Source of the DNA: Pararge aegeria
Lineage: Eukaryota > Arthropoda > Insecta > Lepidoptera > Nymphalidae
DNA: 64,000 nt
Assembly (NCBI RefSeq): GCF_905163445.1
Contig: NC_053200.1
Location: 12,772,001-12,836,000 of the forward strand
Direction of reading: 5' to 3'
Positions 13,001 to 28,000 of the stretch are shown one piece after another. The translations under genes were made by a program, and so were the position numbers. The number at the start of each line of letters is the position of its first letter. Position 1 is the stretch's first letter. The notes beneath the pieces are model-generated. The model was not told the origin of the DNA. It ran no database searches and worked only from the letters and a program-made list of their open reading frames with translations.

Positions 13001-16000
13001 TTGCTAGGCTCAGAGCGGCACTTTTTAGGACTTTTTTCTGGCAGGCCTTACGAAATTTTGCTCTGTTTTACCAGTTACTATCAGGTATGCCCTATTTCCA
13101 TATAACAGAGTCTCATGTTCAGGCCTCATGTTAATGGCAACATGAGGCCGGATATGTTTTTAATTATACTAGCAATCAAGCCCTTCAGACCAGCACACAA
13201 CCAGTGCTGATTGGCGCCAGAAATACGAATGGTTTATTGATTTCCAGCGTAAGGAAATCTATTTGGAAATTCGCCGGTTCCTTGAGCAGGACGAAGGTAA
13301 TGTGAAGGGGAGTATACCCGAACTAAAAACCACAACGGCAAGTCTCTTTTGTAGGCTTTGTGTGTTAGACGCGCGGCGAACCCCGTGGTTATAATTTGCC
13401 GGACGACCTTGAAAAAGGATTATAACTCAGTAGTTTTATTAAGATAATCATAATATATATTACTTTATTATTTTTATATTTATTTTATATATATATTTAA
13501 AAATATTGTATTTTATGTTTTTATTTGTGTATATTTTGTTTGTGTATTCGTATGTAGTTATTTGAATGTAGGTTTATAATAATTTTACACCACCTATTTG
13601 TTCTCGCTCTTGTTGTCTCAAGGTTGCCTGGCAGAGATCGCTTTTAAGCGATAAGGCCGCCTTTTGTATTCTACTCCAGTTTTTTGTGTTTCTCTCTATT
13701 CGTCCTTTATTTTCCTAACTGTGCAGTGGTGTACAAATAAAGAGTTTAAATAAAAAAAAAATAAGATAATACTGATTTAAGCGACGGTAGTAACTAATTC
13801 AATCAAATCGAAATTGGACTCTTGTAAATCTGAGACTTGTACTACCTATTTTTCAGTATACTGCAGTCATGTTCACAGCATAACTACGTTCATTGAAATA
13901 AACAAATCCGGTTAGTTAGCGTAGATTGTATACAAAAAGGTTAGACAGTGTAAGTACTAGATACAAGAGTATTGCGGATACAAAGAGCTGGTATATTTTA
14001 TTCCTGCCCCAGTTTCCCACGCTGCGGATATCTAACCAGAGTACGTCAGAATGCAGGAGCCGTTTGGCGCATTTTGATTGTCTGAGCTACCATAATTCAA
14101 TCGAAGTGTTTGTACCTACATTTTTAACACCTAACTTTTTAATCGACTATCAAAACGGTGGTCCTTATCTGGGTCTTATTTTTGTTTTCTTCAAACTGCG
14201 CAGTACCCGAAGCGGTTATAGCGCAGTGTGAAGGAGTTCAACTTCACTTTTGCGGGGCCGAGTTCGAAACCCAGCGCAATGTGCATTTTAAGTAATTCAA
14301 AATATCACTTGCTTCAACGATGAAGGAAGACATCGTGAGGAAACCTGCATGCCTGAGAGTTCTTCATAATATTCGCGAACGTGTGTGGAGTCCACCAATT
14401 AGCACTGGGCCAGCTTGGTGGACTACGGCCTTTACCCCTTCTCATCGTGGGAGGAGACCCGTGCCCTGTAGTGGGCCGGTAATGGGTCGATATGACGCAG
14501 TACCTACTATTGGCAATGAAACTTTATGGATTTGTTGGTGATTCTCTGAAATTGTTGCAGCTTAACATTTATGTGTATTTAGGATTCATATTGTGTGTAA
14601 CGATGGCGCTGTCATATAGGTAACATATAAAAGTTCCTTAACAAAGAGATTAAAAAAAAAATATTGGAAGTTATCAATGAAAATTTTTATTATATTATTA
14701 TTAGTTATAGGTTGATATGGATACGCTTTTATACGAATCGCACTTAATAAAAAAAACGCATTTAAATCAACCCGTTTGCCGCTTATTATAAACCAGCGTG
14801 TCATTTTAAATGGAGTAGGATTTTTTGAAGATATTAGTACCGCACTTGTTAGATTAAAGCCCAAAAACTATTAACGTTAGTAATATATGTACTATGGTTT
14901 TGTTTTTAGTAATATTTGTTACGTATACAAGAATTTGTCTATTCAACTGTTTGCGTCAGCTTCAGATTTAAGATGGTCAACAAGAAATGCTTTGCTGAGA
15001 ATCCTTTCAATTGTAATAGCATTGTTAGTTATCTCATATTATTCATCTAATACATTAAATATGTAGGTATTTAAGACATCTAAATCTGAAATCTCTGAAC
15101 ACAGATTACCCGGACAACGAACAAACAACATTGTCTTCTAGACTTCTATGATGATGTATTGGAAGCGGCAATGGGAAGCAACTAAACACAAAACATTACC
15201 TCGGCATCGTTCGGGTCCTTCGTACTCCTGTCGTCTTCCATTGACTCGTTCTCCAGATGCTCCTCCTCAGTCTGCGGCATCAGTTGTAACTCCTCCTTGG
15301 ACTTGAACTCCAGTTGCAGAATGTACAGCGGACACAGCAGGCTCAGAATTACCTTTGAGTACACGACAAAGCCGATGTGGCAAAGGAAGACTGCTCGGTC
15401 GATGCTAACTATCACTTTGACTTTAAGCATCAGCATGCTACAATTAGGTATCAACTATTCGAAAAAGATTCTCGACGCCGATTATGCAAAATGCAAATTT
15501 ATACCAATTTTAAGAAACGACTTTGGGTGAATCGTCAGAGTGCCTATCAAATTTAGCATAGTCACTTTGGCAACTCATCTTTTACCATTATTCTTATTTT
15601 TGGAGACATAACATCCAACATGACGCATAGCATCCTTGGTGAAAAGAACGAGGGTAAACAGTAACGGCATTCTGAAGGCAGTAATAAAAAGATAAGACTC
15701 TCCAATTTCCAAGCTATATTTTAAACTCCACGTAGGGCTGCCTGGAGGCAAAATATCTTATTTGTAATAAACTATTTTGTATTTTTAATATTAATATCCC
15801 ATGATTGTTTTTTATTTAGTTCTTGACTATTAATGTTTTTAATTATTCTGTTATATACTAGTGTAGATTGATCACAGTTATCAAATAAAGAATTATTATT
15901 ATTTTTATAACCTTCGTTCTAAAGAATATAATCAGCTTTATCAATAAGTGTGTTTAATTGAAGCGTTTCCGGAATTCGATTATACATAGTAATTTGCTAA

Positions 16001-19000
16001 TGGAGTATGTAACTTGAAAGTTATTAAGTTAACATAATTCGATGCGCTAAATTCTAGGGCAAAACAATTTGTTTTCCTTGAAGATATTTCTATAATCCTT
16101 TGAGGCAGACTGAATATCAAATTTTGCCTGGGGCGCTTATCAAATTTAGCCCAGAAATTCAACAAGTCTCAGAAATGTTGTAGTATAGATACAATTAAAT
16201 CGTGAGCTTATTACTTAGCAGTGCTGCAAAGGAGAGGATTATAGAGTTTCCGCCAATAAGTAACCCAATTTATGTTACCTAATCCAAAATGTTATGTCTC
16301 CAAACATCACGAAGATCAATATGAAATTTAGTGGGAATAATCGACGTCAATTGCATGCTCGGAAGCGACTCATTGACACACAGACATCTATGTCGTAATC
16401 GTTTGTTACGATGGAGCGTTGTTATTCTCTAATAACTACTACGTGCCAATACAAGTCTGTGCGTTAACAAGATGAAAGAAAAGATTTGGGGAGGTTTGAA
16501 GTATGGCTGTTACCTTCAAGTTTGTGTTCTTGCGCGTCCTAAGGCCTCCCATCCACAGATCGGCTAGGATGATTTGTGAGCAAGGGTGTGCGAGTAAGGC
16601 CCTATGGTTGGCAGCTACGGCTAGGCTAAGGCAAGTTTGTCCTGACCAGTTTTGGAGTTCACAAGTTAGTAGCTGTTGTGCTTGATCGTCATCTTGGCGG
16701 TAGCAATAGTCTAACAATTCAAGTGCTGAAACAAAATTCAAAATTTATTATCTCCATTGGGCTTATCAGCAGTAGGACTTTATAACTGATCATCCAGAGA
16801 AGAAATAGCGCCATTGTCTTGAGCACGTTGCGTATTACTTATTGGTGACCATTGGGGGGCCATTATCTTGGGATTCGAACACGAGCACCCGAGCACCGCG
16901 CACACACCACTAACTTTTCTAAGTTATGCAATTAAATATGACTCGATTCAACGGTGAAGGAAAACATCGTGAGGAAACCTGCATGCCTGAGAGTTCTCCA
17001 TAGTTTTCTCAAAGGTTTGTGAAGTCTACCAATCCGCACTGGGCCAGCGTGGTGGATCACGTCCTAAACCCTTCTCACTGTGCGTGAGACTTCGTCTGCT
17101 ATTGATTTTGTTTTTCATACGGCGTTCCATTTAGTTTTGATTCTAAAAAAAATCAAAGTATTCAGTATAGCCAAGCCTTACATGAGGGTTTTACTACTGT
17201 TCGCTGAGGAGTTCTGTCCTCTTTCTCCAACCACATTCAGATACACAAAGTTTGGGCAAAATTAAACACATATTATAACCTCTATAGTACAAAAATAATT
17301 ATTTAAATCGGTTATAATTTGTCGGAGTTATTATGTAAAATTGTCAAACACTATCATCCCCTCTTCTAAAGGGCCCGAGCTTAACGTCTATATTACTTCT
17401 AACACTTTTAAGAATATGTGTACAAAGTTTCATGAGGATCGATTAAGTCGTTTTTGCGTGAAAGCGTAACAAACAAACTTACATTGACATTAATAATATT
17501 AGTAGGGTTAGGGATAGGGAAGTAGGAATAGGATTTTCTGTCCTCTTTCATATTCATTACACCTGTTAGGTTAGGTTAGATGCCGTGGAAACGATAACCT
17601 GGCCAAGTCATTTATCAATGGCAACAATGACAAGAGAGCGAGATATCGTTCATCAACTAGATGGTCTTGCCAGTAGAATGAATAGAATGTGGAATATAAA
17701 TGGAACAGATAATACATACAGATAAAACAACTAAAGCAATATTTTATTAGACAGCAAATGCAAAGGCGGTTTGCTTTGTGCAATCTCTTTGTAAAAGAAG
17801 GAATCCAATTCGGTTAAATGCTGTACAATCCTTATAAAATAAAAGTTCAACAACTAAAGCATGTCTACGGACCAATTTGATTCGATTAGAATATAAAATC
17901 TGGGCTACAGAATAGATGAAGAGTACCTTTATTGTTTAAAACATAAGTTTAATTCATCCATGACGATGGTTTAATACTTAACAAAAAAAGTTAGTCGGTG
18001 GCCACCAAATGGTGGCTACAAAGTAAGCAAAAGATAAGTGCGGCCGGGGAAAGGACTTTTTCTGGTCTTAGTAGTGAAGTAGCTTTCATATAATGTCCCG
18101 ACGTGCAGTTTGCTATAATTCATAATAATGTAAAAAAATATTCCAAACAAATTAATAATACTGATGTCTGTCTGAATAGGATTATTACATATAAAAAACA
18201 ACCTAACCACGTTTTTTAGTTATTGTCTTTCAGTCTATTATTATTTTGTTGATTTGTTGTGGTATTGCCAGAAGCGGAAAAATATAATTTCTGCAAGTGA
18301 GTGTTGAAATAAAATCTATCGTAACGAAATAAATGCCATCTTTAAAGAATGATTTTCCAACGTCACGAAATTCGACAGTTGTGATAACAACATAATAAGG
18401 TCGCCATTTTGCACAAGCAGCTTATGTTTGATCCCATCGGGAATTGGGGATCATTGGAAAATTGATTCAATATTTATAATGTTCTATATTCAATATTTAT
18501 ATATACCAAAAAATAATCGCTTTTGCACACACCATTATGTACTAGCTGAACCGTGCAACTTCGTCTGCACCAAATCGGTTATTACCGGAAAACACAAATA
18601 AAATGAATGACATTTTCTAAAAATGAATCCTAGCTAGATCGATTTATCGCCCCCGAAACCCCCTGTATATTTAATTTTATGAAAATCGTTGGAGCCGATT
18701 TCGAGATTCCAATTCGATATGTACAAGAATTGCTCATTTAAAGATATAAGATGTATTTATGCATAAACATATAAAAACATGCGTTTCGACAGACCTGAAG
18801 AATTTTCTGAGTATCGAGGTCTAAACCAATGTTGTCACGTGAAGCGATAAAATTTAATCTGTTGTTGGTTTAAAGACAACCAGTCTAGTGGAGAACAATC
18901 ATAACAAGCTTCACTCTGTCCTCAACGTTAAAGTTTGCCCATAAACTATGCTGGGATGTGACAGAGTTCGTCTGGGGATGTTCTACAGCCTATTTTTACC

Positions 19001-22000
19001 GCAAACCAGTTTTGCTGTAGCCAAACGGCATTCCTGTCCCGGTCGCAAGGGCTTGGTTGCCAGTGTGCATGAAGCACATGAGTCTTAACACCTTCGCATT
19101 AGATTGAGGACGGTACTCTGCAGGACGCATACATCAGGTGGACATAAGGTGGGCCATTTGCTTGATCCATGAATTAATACTATAAAAAAACCTGTGCAAC
19201 TAATTCACACACGGCACAAGTTATTTAAATTGAATGTCTAATGTTATGTTTCTTTTAACGTCATATATTATATTACATGTATTATATATTATTCAGTTTC
19301 CATGGTTACTAATATGGAAAACTAAATGTGTATTGTATCGTTCACTCCCATACCCCATATTATCGTTTCATAGAGTTTCAAATCACAACGATTCTAAAGA
19401 AGTTGTAAAGTCTTTAATAATAATAATAATAAAGTATATTTCCAAAAAAATCTTTAGTCTAAACAATATATATATATTTTTTTTAATTCTTTATTTATTC
19501 GGGACTTTTCTGAACAATAAGAATGTCAGCCCCATCGTTCCCTTTACGTAAATTGATACTTCCTTTCTCTTATCTTAACTTAAAATCTAATAGCATTCTG
19601 GCTACCTCTGAATAAGGTGCCGCCAGTATACTTTGCCAAATCCCCACATCATAAAGATGTATTTTAAATTTACATATTAATTGGTCCCTCATTGGTCTAT
19701 TCCGAACATAATCCCCCAACAAAAGCGAGACATCTTCGTCTATATTACAAAATTCACACTTAGGTGAACTGACCCTTTTCATAAGATATCCAAATTTGTT
19801 TAGAGGAACATGTCGGGCACGCAGTCTCAATGCCATCACAACTTGTTGGCGCTTCAATCTTACCTCGCAGAACCACGGGACACGAGGAGGCTCGCATTGT
19901 ATGCTCTTATACCAGATACCTTTACTTTTTGACCGTTCGTCAAAATACACTCCAATCTTTGCAACATTCCTTTCTGTCCAAACAATATAGTAAAAGGTTT
20001 TCTTATTTTATAGGATGGGGCATCCATGAAATCTTCAATAATTATTTTACTACAAGCTTCTGAAGCTAAACTAAGAAGCCTTGTATTTCAGCTTCAGTGC
20101 ATCTTTATGCTTACCTTTGGTCTCAAACTCCTTCCCATAATGCCTCAACTCTTCATATACCTCAGTCTCCATATCATCTTCGGCAGCCTCGTGAGCCATT
20201 GCCTTATACAACTTGCATGCTACTAAGGACTTCGCGAGCGCCTCCTCCCCATGGGTCCACATAAGTAATGCCATCTGATGCCTCTTCGTTAGAACTGCCC
20301 ACATCTGCAGGAAAGTTTTTTAGATTGTACCGATTTGTTCGGATTATAGTTCACTAGCTGCATCCCGCGATAAATAAGGCTGTATATATAAAAAAAAAAT
20401 GTATATATAATAAATTTAAAAAACACACGATTTTTAATGTGAAAAAAAGTAAATTCGCCATTTTGAAATGGCGGCCATCTTGGATTTGGAATATTTTTTT
20501 AGTCAAATGTTTCTTTGTTCAAATAGGCACATATATAGCACTTTTGATGCGTACATTACATGTAAAATATGTTGATGGCGATAACTAAATTAGTCAGCCC
20601 TAGTCTAAGAAAAAGCCCACAACAAACTTAGCCGGTTGTTTCATTTATTACCCATACTCATATCATAGTTGTGAAAAAATATATATTCCGCCATTTTGTG
20701 GTTGCAGCCATCTTGGACTAATTTACCTATCAAAACTAAAAAAAAAAAAAAACAAAATGGTTCAAACGTACTTACATTTAAACGTTTGCCTTTATTATAC
20801 ATATAATGTATTTAAGCTTAATTTTCATTATACATCAGTCAAACAAAGTAACGCCTCTAGTACTTAATATTTGGATTCACAAATATACAGTTAATTTAAT
20901 ATTAATTTTAATTTTATTAATTTATACAAATTCGTCAGAAATAACACAAAAGAATACATGATAGAAAAATCCTATTATAATATTAAGGACTACATTAGAC
21001 GAAAAGCTTGGGTATGAACTGCTCTAGCTTCACAGCTAAATATTAATTCACTATCTCAGTCAATGAATGTAAAAAAAGCCGAACATTGGTATGCAAAGGC
21101 GGTCTTATTGCTGAGGCAATCTCTTCCAGACAACCCTCGCGGAAAGTAAAGGATAAGGGTTTTAGAAACCAATCCATAGTTTGGTTTTGAACGTTTGATA
21201 GAAGCATTATATACATATATTTAGCAAGTGCTCTTAGCGTAAATGTGAGATATACGAAATTTATGCGTTCGTATCATCACCAGCCCATTTAGGCCCACTA
21301 CAGGGGTCTCCTCAGAATGAGAATGGTTTACGCCGGCCAAGTGCGGATCAGGTGGACTGTGTTAAGTCCCCGTAAATTTTATGGATAACTCCCAGGCGTG
21401 CAGGATTCCCTCACTATACTATACAGCAAGTGATTTTTAATTGCTCAAATTACAACCGCACTTAACTCTGAAACCTTACCCATTATCATCGCTTGCCGCG
21501 TTCGAACAACTTAAAATAATGCTAAAAAAACATTTGGTCCATTGCACAAATAGCAGTTGCGTGCCGCACAAATTGGGCGTAGCACGAAAAAGCACATAGC
21601 TTTCAAGCTTCACGAGCTTTTAGAATTTTGCTATTATGAAACTTCAGTAAAAGTAATTTTCAGTAAATTGCATGGCGACCTTCGCCTTTGCCGTCCTTAC
21701 AATCCAAATCATTTGATGAAGGTTAAGTAAGAATGGTCTTCACTTCTGCAATGTGGAGTCGATATTGAATAGAAACAGCATAAGACTTTTATAATTTACT
21801 CAGTATGTGACTCTGCAAATCGCAATTATTTGTTTTACATATATTTTTATTTTATTATTTTAGTGAAGTCTAGGAGTCGTAGGATGCGTTGTTTATTAAA
21901 TATTTTTAAGTGTCTACTTACTAAAAATTTAAATCATAATCTGTGTGCATAAAAAAACTTTCAAATAAGTTTTTATTAGTTATTTATTACAATTTTGGGA

Positions 22001-25000
22001 TACAATAAAAATTTAAATTTTGTTCGAGCTGACTTGGTTCAGAATAACGTATGTTGTTTATTGCTGTGAAAAACTACATAGATTATTTATTAAACCAAAC
22101 AGGCTTAAATAAAATACCAGAAATCTACGGCCTGTTATTGTAAACATTAAAACTAACATCATTTGATCTACACCTTTTTTCACTGGAGTTTGTGAAATAT
22201 TAAATATTCAATATTTTACATACTTGTATATACTCTACTTTTTACTACTCTGTAATGCAACATCAGGCGACTCCATCGTGCGGTCACTGACTCAACTACC
22301 TGACTTGTCGAAAAACATGTATTTTGTGTCACAGTGTAATGTCGCTACAGAAATAACATGATGTATTAATTTTTATTTTTATAAATTTATACTGAATTCT
22401 GAGAAGTCGTCGAACAAAAGTTGTTACTTTCAATTATAGGAAAGACAAGTCCGAGAGCTTTCTGGTATTTTTCATTCAACCCTGTATAGTTTATGTTTTT
22501 CCAAGATCAATTAGCAGCACTAAGCATCTTATGTCACAGAGCAATTGAAGCAGGTTGTATTCTTACCAGCAGTTCATTGAAGGGGTAGTCAAATAACGCC
22601 ATCTCTGTGGTGACGGGCATGAAGCCTGTGATGAGGGAGAGACCCCCAGCGTTGTGGCGGGTGAACGAGGCGCTGTTGCGGTGGACATTCACACTCTTGT
22701 TCATCACCTTCGCGTAGATTGGACGGAACTTGCGGCGAGTGTAGTAGCACCTAAAACAATTCGCATTAATTAATTAAATTATTCCATTGTCTAGCCTAAT
22801 TGTTAGGATGCATCTAACGTTTCACCGTTTTGTTAGTTTTGGAAACATTATAATAAGGGCATTATTAGAAACGTGGCATAACGTCGGAAGCGGTGATAGC
22901 CTAGTAGAAGCCTAGTTGTTAGGACTACGGTTCTATTTTCGGGGTCCGAGTTCGAATCCCAGCACGCGCCTCTAACTTTTCCAACGTATGTGCGTATAGA
23001 GCATTAAAATTTCACGCTTTAACGGTGAAGGAAAACGCAATTAAAATGTCAGAGAGTGAAAAGGTTGCGACGTAATGCCACGTTTATTAATGAGAAAATA
23101 ACATTTCATATGGATATTTTGAAATTATTGTACACTAGCTGTTGCGAGCGTCGGGGTTCTTAGTTTATTGGCAGTTTATTGGTTGCTGAGTTAGGGCGTT
23201 AAAGTAGGACAATCAAATAAAAACTTTGGCATTTTTATATGAGTAAGGACTGTACTTACTCAAAATGAATCTAATTGGGGTAACATCTAAAAAAATATTT
23301 TCCAAAAATTTCATTTCAAGTGTCAATATTAAAAGCATTGTACTAAAAACGTAATTGAAGTGAGACAAGACGTACCTTTCTTAAAATTATTGTACCAAAA
23401 TGTAATGAAGTGGTCACACCCTAAAAAAATCGTAGCAAAAATCGAATACGAGTGGTCAAAAATATTTAAGTGGTACAAACGCAATGAACCTTTCTACCGA
23501 AAATGTAATCGAAGTAGACAAATCCTAAAAACATTGTTCGTACTCAAAATGTAACTAAAGTGACATGTTACATGCGTAATTAAAACGCCAGTTAAACTCC
23601 ACTCGGCAGTTTTAAAGCGGTGAGTCGAAAGCGATCGTACAAATCTACGTGGCTTTCAATAAATCCGCTGATTTCGACTGAAAATATCGAGATAGGATAG
23701 GTTTTCGCTTTTTCCCATTATATATTTTTTCGTGTTTTTTATTGAAACTTGTTCATGAAATTGAAATCACTTTCCATTCGTTTAGTGGTCAGTTGTCAGG
23801 AGAAGGAATCTTAACCGTTATCGGACAATACTTTATAGTGAACCCCAAAATAGGTATATGTATGTATACTTTATTGTATACCACAGGAACTTGTAACTAT
23901 GACGTAAAAATATTAAACTTATATCTAGGAATGTATAACAAGGCGGTCTTATCGCTACTGAGCGATCGCTTCCAGACAACCTTTAGGCTAGGGGGGGGTT
24001 ATTGAAACATGGACAGACAGGTCGTATAATATAAACATACATGCTAATAAGTAAATAAACTAAACCAAATAGATTAGTCTGAAAGTACTAATAGATCGAT
24101 ACTACTCTCCCATTTACAAGTTGTTTATTAAACTCCACGCAGAAATTTTAATTTGTTAATTTTTTTTTTTTAAATAATTTAATTTAATTTAATAATTTAA
24201 TGCCTCGCTGCGGTGGTTTCGAGGACGTTTTAGATTTTATTTAGTTTTTAAATAGTTTATTTTAGGTTATATTTATAATTTTATTTCAAACTGTTCTAAA
24301 TAAATAAAAAATTATGTGATTACATTTAATGTACGTTTTTGTTTTTTTATTTAGTTTAGTTTTTAATTATTCAATTTATGTTATAGTGTAGTGCGTAGTG
24401 ATGGGTCATAGATACCAAATAAATAAATAAATACGTTATGATATTAATACACTATATATTCAACACTAATATCCCTATCCCTATCCCTACTAATATTATA
24501 AATGTCAATGTAAGTTTGTTTTTACGCTTTCACGCAAAAACTACTTAACCGATCCTCATGAAACTTTTTACACATATTCTTGAAAGTGATAGAAGTATTA
24601 TAGGATACTTTTTATCCCGACATTAAGCTCCAAAGATTTTACACCATATCTCCGACAAATTATAACCGATTTAAATAATTATTTTTGTTCTAAAGAGTAA
24701 TGTGTTTAATTTTGCCCAAACTTTGTGTAGATCTGATGAATGTGGTTGGAGATAGAGGACATAACTCCTGAGCGGACAGCAGCAAGCCTCTCATTTAAGG
24801 CTAAGCGATACTGAATACTTTAATTTTTTTTTGAACTACAACTAAATTGAATGCCCCATCAAAAAACAAAATCAAACGCATAATGTATATTTATTATCCT
24901 TAATAAATAAATACAAATTAATGTCGCTACTTATTATTGCATTGCGAAATTATTAACTTGCATCTTGCAAGTTAATTATTTCGATTTTAAATTTATGTAG

Positions 25001-28000
25001 GGTTTTCGCACTTTGTATTTCAATAGAGTTGTATCATCATCATCATAATATTAACCCATTACCGGCCCACTACGGGGCACGTGGTCCACCACGCTGGCCC
25101 AGTGCGGATTGGTGGACTCCACATATCTTTGAGAACATTATGTAGGCGTTCTCTCGCTCTCAGGCGTTCAGGTTTCCTCACGATGTTTTCCTCCACTGAT
25201 GATTCGAACTCGGCCCACAGAAAATAAATTCAAGCTCCCACCCACTGCGCTATCACTGCTTTGTATATCTAATACTATATAGCAATACTGTTATTCAATA
25301 TTGTCTCAATGTTCGACATCGTCTTGTCTTTCTTCCTTCCTAAATCCAGTATTTTTCTACTCGAGAGCAGTACTTTATGTTTTTTATATTCGCACCGAGT
25401 TTTTCGAGACAAACGAAACGAAAAAGACAAAAAAAGTTACTACTGGAAAGTTTTCAATCCGCAATTTGATCTAATGATTTTCAAGAGAGACTTGGATTTG
25501 TGTAAGTCTTTATACCAACAGCACTGTTTGCAGAATTAAATTTGGATCACAAAGTACTGGGTAGTAAGTATCCTTACCTAATGTTATAAATGCGATGGTG
25601 TTCGTATATTTGTCATTCCTCCACGTCCTAACCTAGCAACTAATCGACTTGATTTTTAGCATATAATTAGTTGAAAGGACGGAGAGTAGCATAGACTACT
25701 TTTTGTCCTGGAAAAACATCAAGTTTGCAAGACCAGACCAGAGACAATTCACGAATTATAAATTCCCAAATTACCTCCGACCCCGGCTCCACAGGGCCCT
25801 CAAAATTGAGCTAAGGAAGGTCATAACGATCTATTAGGATTTCAAGCTAATCGATTTACGTTATAGCATAGAGTAGGAGAATGTCTAAATGTATCTCGGG
25901 TCCTGAAGCAATTACTTGAATATTGAATTAATGTGCAAATGAATTCCAGTATGCGAACTAAAATATATATCGGTAATATATATACATACACCACCCCATA
26001 AGGTGCATACAGCCTATATTAAAAACATAATAGAGGAAATATTATCTGAGTCAAGAAATTAGCGTGTCCGCTTTAATCCCCCCTTTAACATACATTAATA
26101 AAATACGGTTTATATAACTAGGAACACATAAAAACAGTAAAGAGTTACGTTGCACCAAGGAGGTCTTTAACATTTAATTTAATGTCCCGGCAAGTATTTC
26201 GCTGTGGGAGCGATCCATCAATCAGCGCTTGTGGGTCTCATGAAAATGTGATTCTAAGTGATGGACTATAAAACTGAAGCGATAAATAATTGAGAAATGG
26301 CTAAATTTCCAACCTGAATCAAGTCGGTGAATCGTAACCAGGAGCGCATAAAATCTATAGAACCTTACGTTGCATTTTGTGTTCGTTTAAGTACCTATAT
26401 CGCTGTGAGGACGTATACCTTTGTATTTGTAAGTCACAAAGCGATTGATCAACCAGCGCTCACGGGTCTCATGAAAATGTGAGTCCAAGTGATCGACTAT
26501 AAAATCCGAAGCTATAAATAAACTGCCCCAACATGTCCCTTTGCCCCATGCTACGACTAGTATCTAGATTTAGATTAGGTAAGGTTAGAATCGGGTTGGA
26601 CGGCGCACCCTGTGTTACCCGGGCGCCTTCAGCGATAGGGCCATTTTAATATGTCTCAGTATTTTAGTAAGACATATACAGTAATTACGATACTTAAATT
26701 CTTATCACTCGTTTAAACAGCACCCATTGCGAATAGTTAATTGCCAAACTCAAACTCTGGAAATCGTAACCAGGACCACATAAAAGGAAAGTTGCATTTT
26801 GGATGTGCCAAATTGGTTAAACAAATTGTATTCAGCATATTGGGGTGCCCATAGTGTCTATGAAGTTAAGTAGTAGTTGCATATTTTTTGGCGACTAGAA
26901 GCTAGTTGTAGCACACAGTACCCAAGCATGATTTATACAAAAGTTGATTTACTTTTTAGTCCGAATATCAATATTTTTTGTAATTTTTTTTCTTTCATGC
27001 TGGTGTATTTAACGTTTAATTTGACGTCCCGGCGAGTATATCGCTGTAAGGGCGTATACCTTTGTATTTGTAAGTCACAAAGCGATCCATCAACAGCGCT
27101 CGCGGGTCTCATGAAAATGCGATTCCGACGGAATAAATAAACCTATTTCTTATCTGCTTATACAGCGCGCGTTGGTTGATTTCTCGAGCCTTTTCAGTGA
27201 TAAGGAAAAAGTTTCAACATCGGTTTACTAAATAAATATATTAGTAACTAGAAAAAAAGTTGAAACAAGTAATATTTAAATTGTTTAAAATAAAACCACT
27301 AGGTTATCACCGCTTCTTGTCATAGTAGTTCCAAAGGCTTTTAACAGGCAAAACATATCGGAACCAGTAGCCTGTCTTATGTCGTTGCATTAATTGATTG
27401 GCACTCAACTGTAGTGTGTCCCACACTCAGATCCCACTGATCAAAGATGTCAGAACTTCAAGTTGCATTCTATCTATCTATCTACAGACCTGCTTCCTTT
27501 TTCTTTTTTAGTCTGCAGACCCCCTTCCAAATAACTTCAAAATACTCATATAATTAGATTACACGTCCCTTAATGGCATTTTTAATAGGGCAATGTCTTT
27601 AGGAAAAGAGTATTTCATTTTCAGACAGTCCCACGTCATAAATTATCTAAGGGGCATTAAAATTTTGAAAGTTGTATACTATACTGTAAGGTTATTGGTA
27701 TCCGCTAAAAAATCGTTTGTTTAGAATTTATCCCTAAAAGGAGATGGAAAATATCATGAAATTCCCATGTCTTTGATGTCATCGGTGAAGGAAAACGACG
27801 AGTTGGATAGAAGCAGGCGTTACTTTGCGGAATTCCGCGAAAATCACTAGAATCTGTATTGTGTTATTTACAATTTCTTCAATCCTTATACTCCACATCA
27901 AACAGATCTTCGGCATTGTACCCTCTACGTACGTTTCGCTCCGAAACCGGAGCATCCTCAGAAGATTTTGACTTTACAATGAATAATTGTCAAGATAAAC

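Larger units (their letters stand above)
5875..15199 (-). other. 9.3-kb Trpm intron
   Basis: 5875-8500 has no feature I can support. Beyond it lie a microsatellite (8508), hAT MITE (9739), tail duplication (10030), SINE A (10364), foldback (10700), SINE B piece (10887), palindrome (11131), RTE piece (11440) and family D (12426). The rest holds foldback (12710), family C (12893), family T tail (13610) and SINE B (14209). 13190-13450 looks like LINE untranslated sequence but is unclassified; 14500-15199 shows nothing. Confidence 0.55.
15353..22566 (-). other. Trpm introns around the last homology exons
   Basis: 15353-16513: nothing recognised. 16726-20114: SINE B, Lep1 Helitron, family T tail, Helitron end, family C, LINE C-terminal fragment; 17820-18540 is unassigned. 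20305-22566: a possible Helitron remnant (20352), family T tail (21085), SINE B (21274); 21490-22560 shows nothing. Confidence 0.55.

Noticed and set aside
23250..23570. Possible tandem repeat with gtaat-gaagtg blocks
   Set aside because: Spacing is irregular and matches are short; not distinguishable by eye from AT-rich coincidence.
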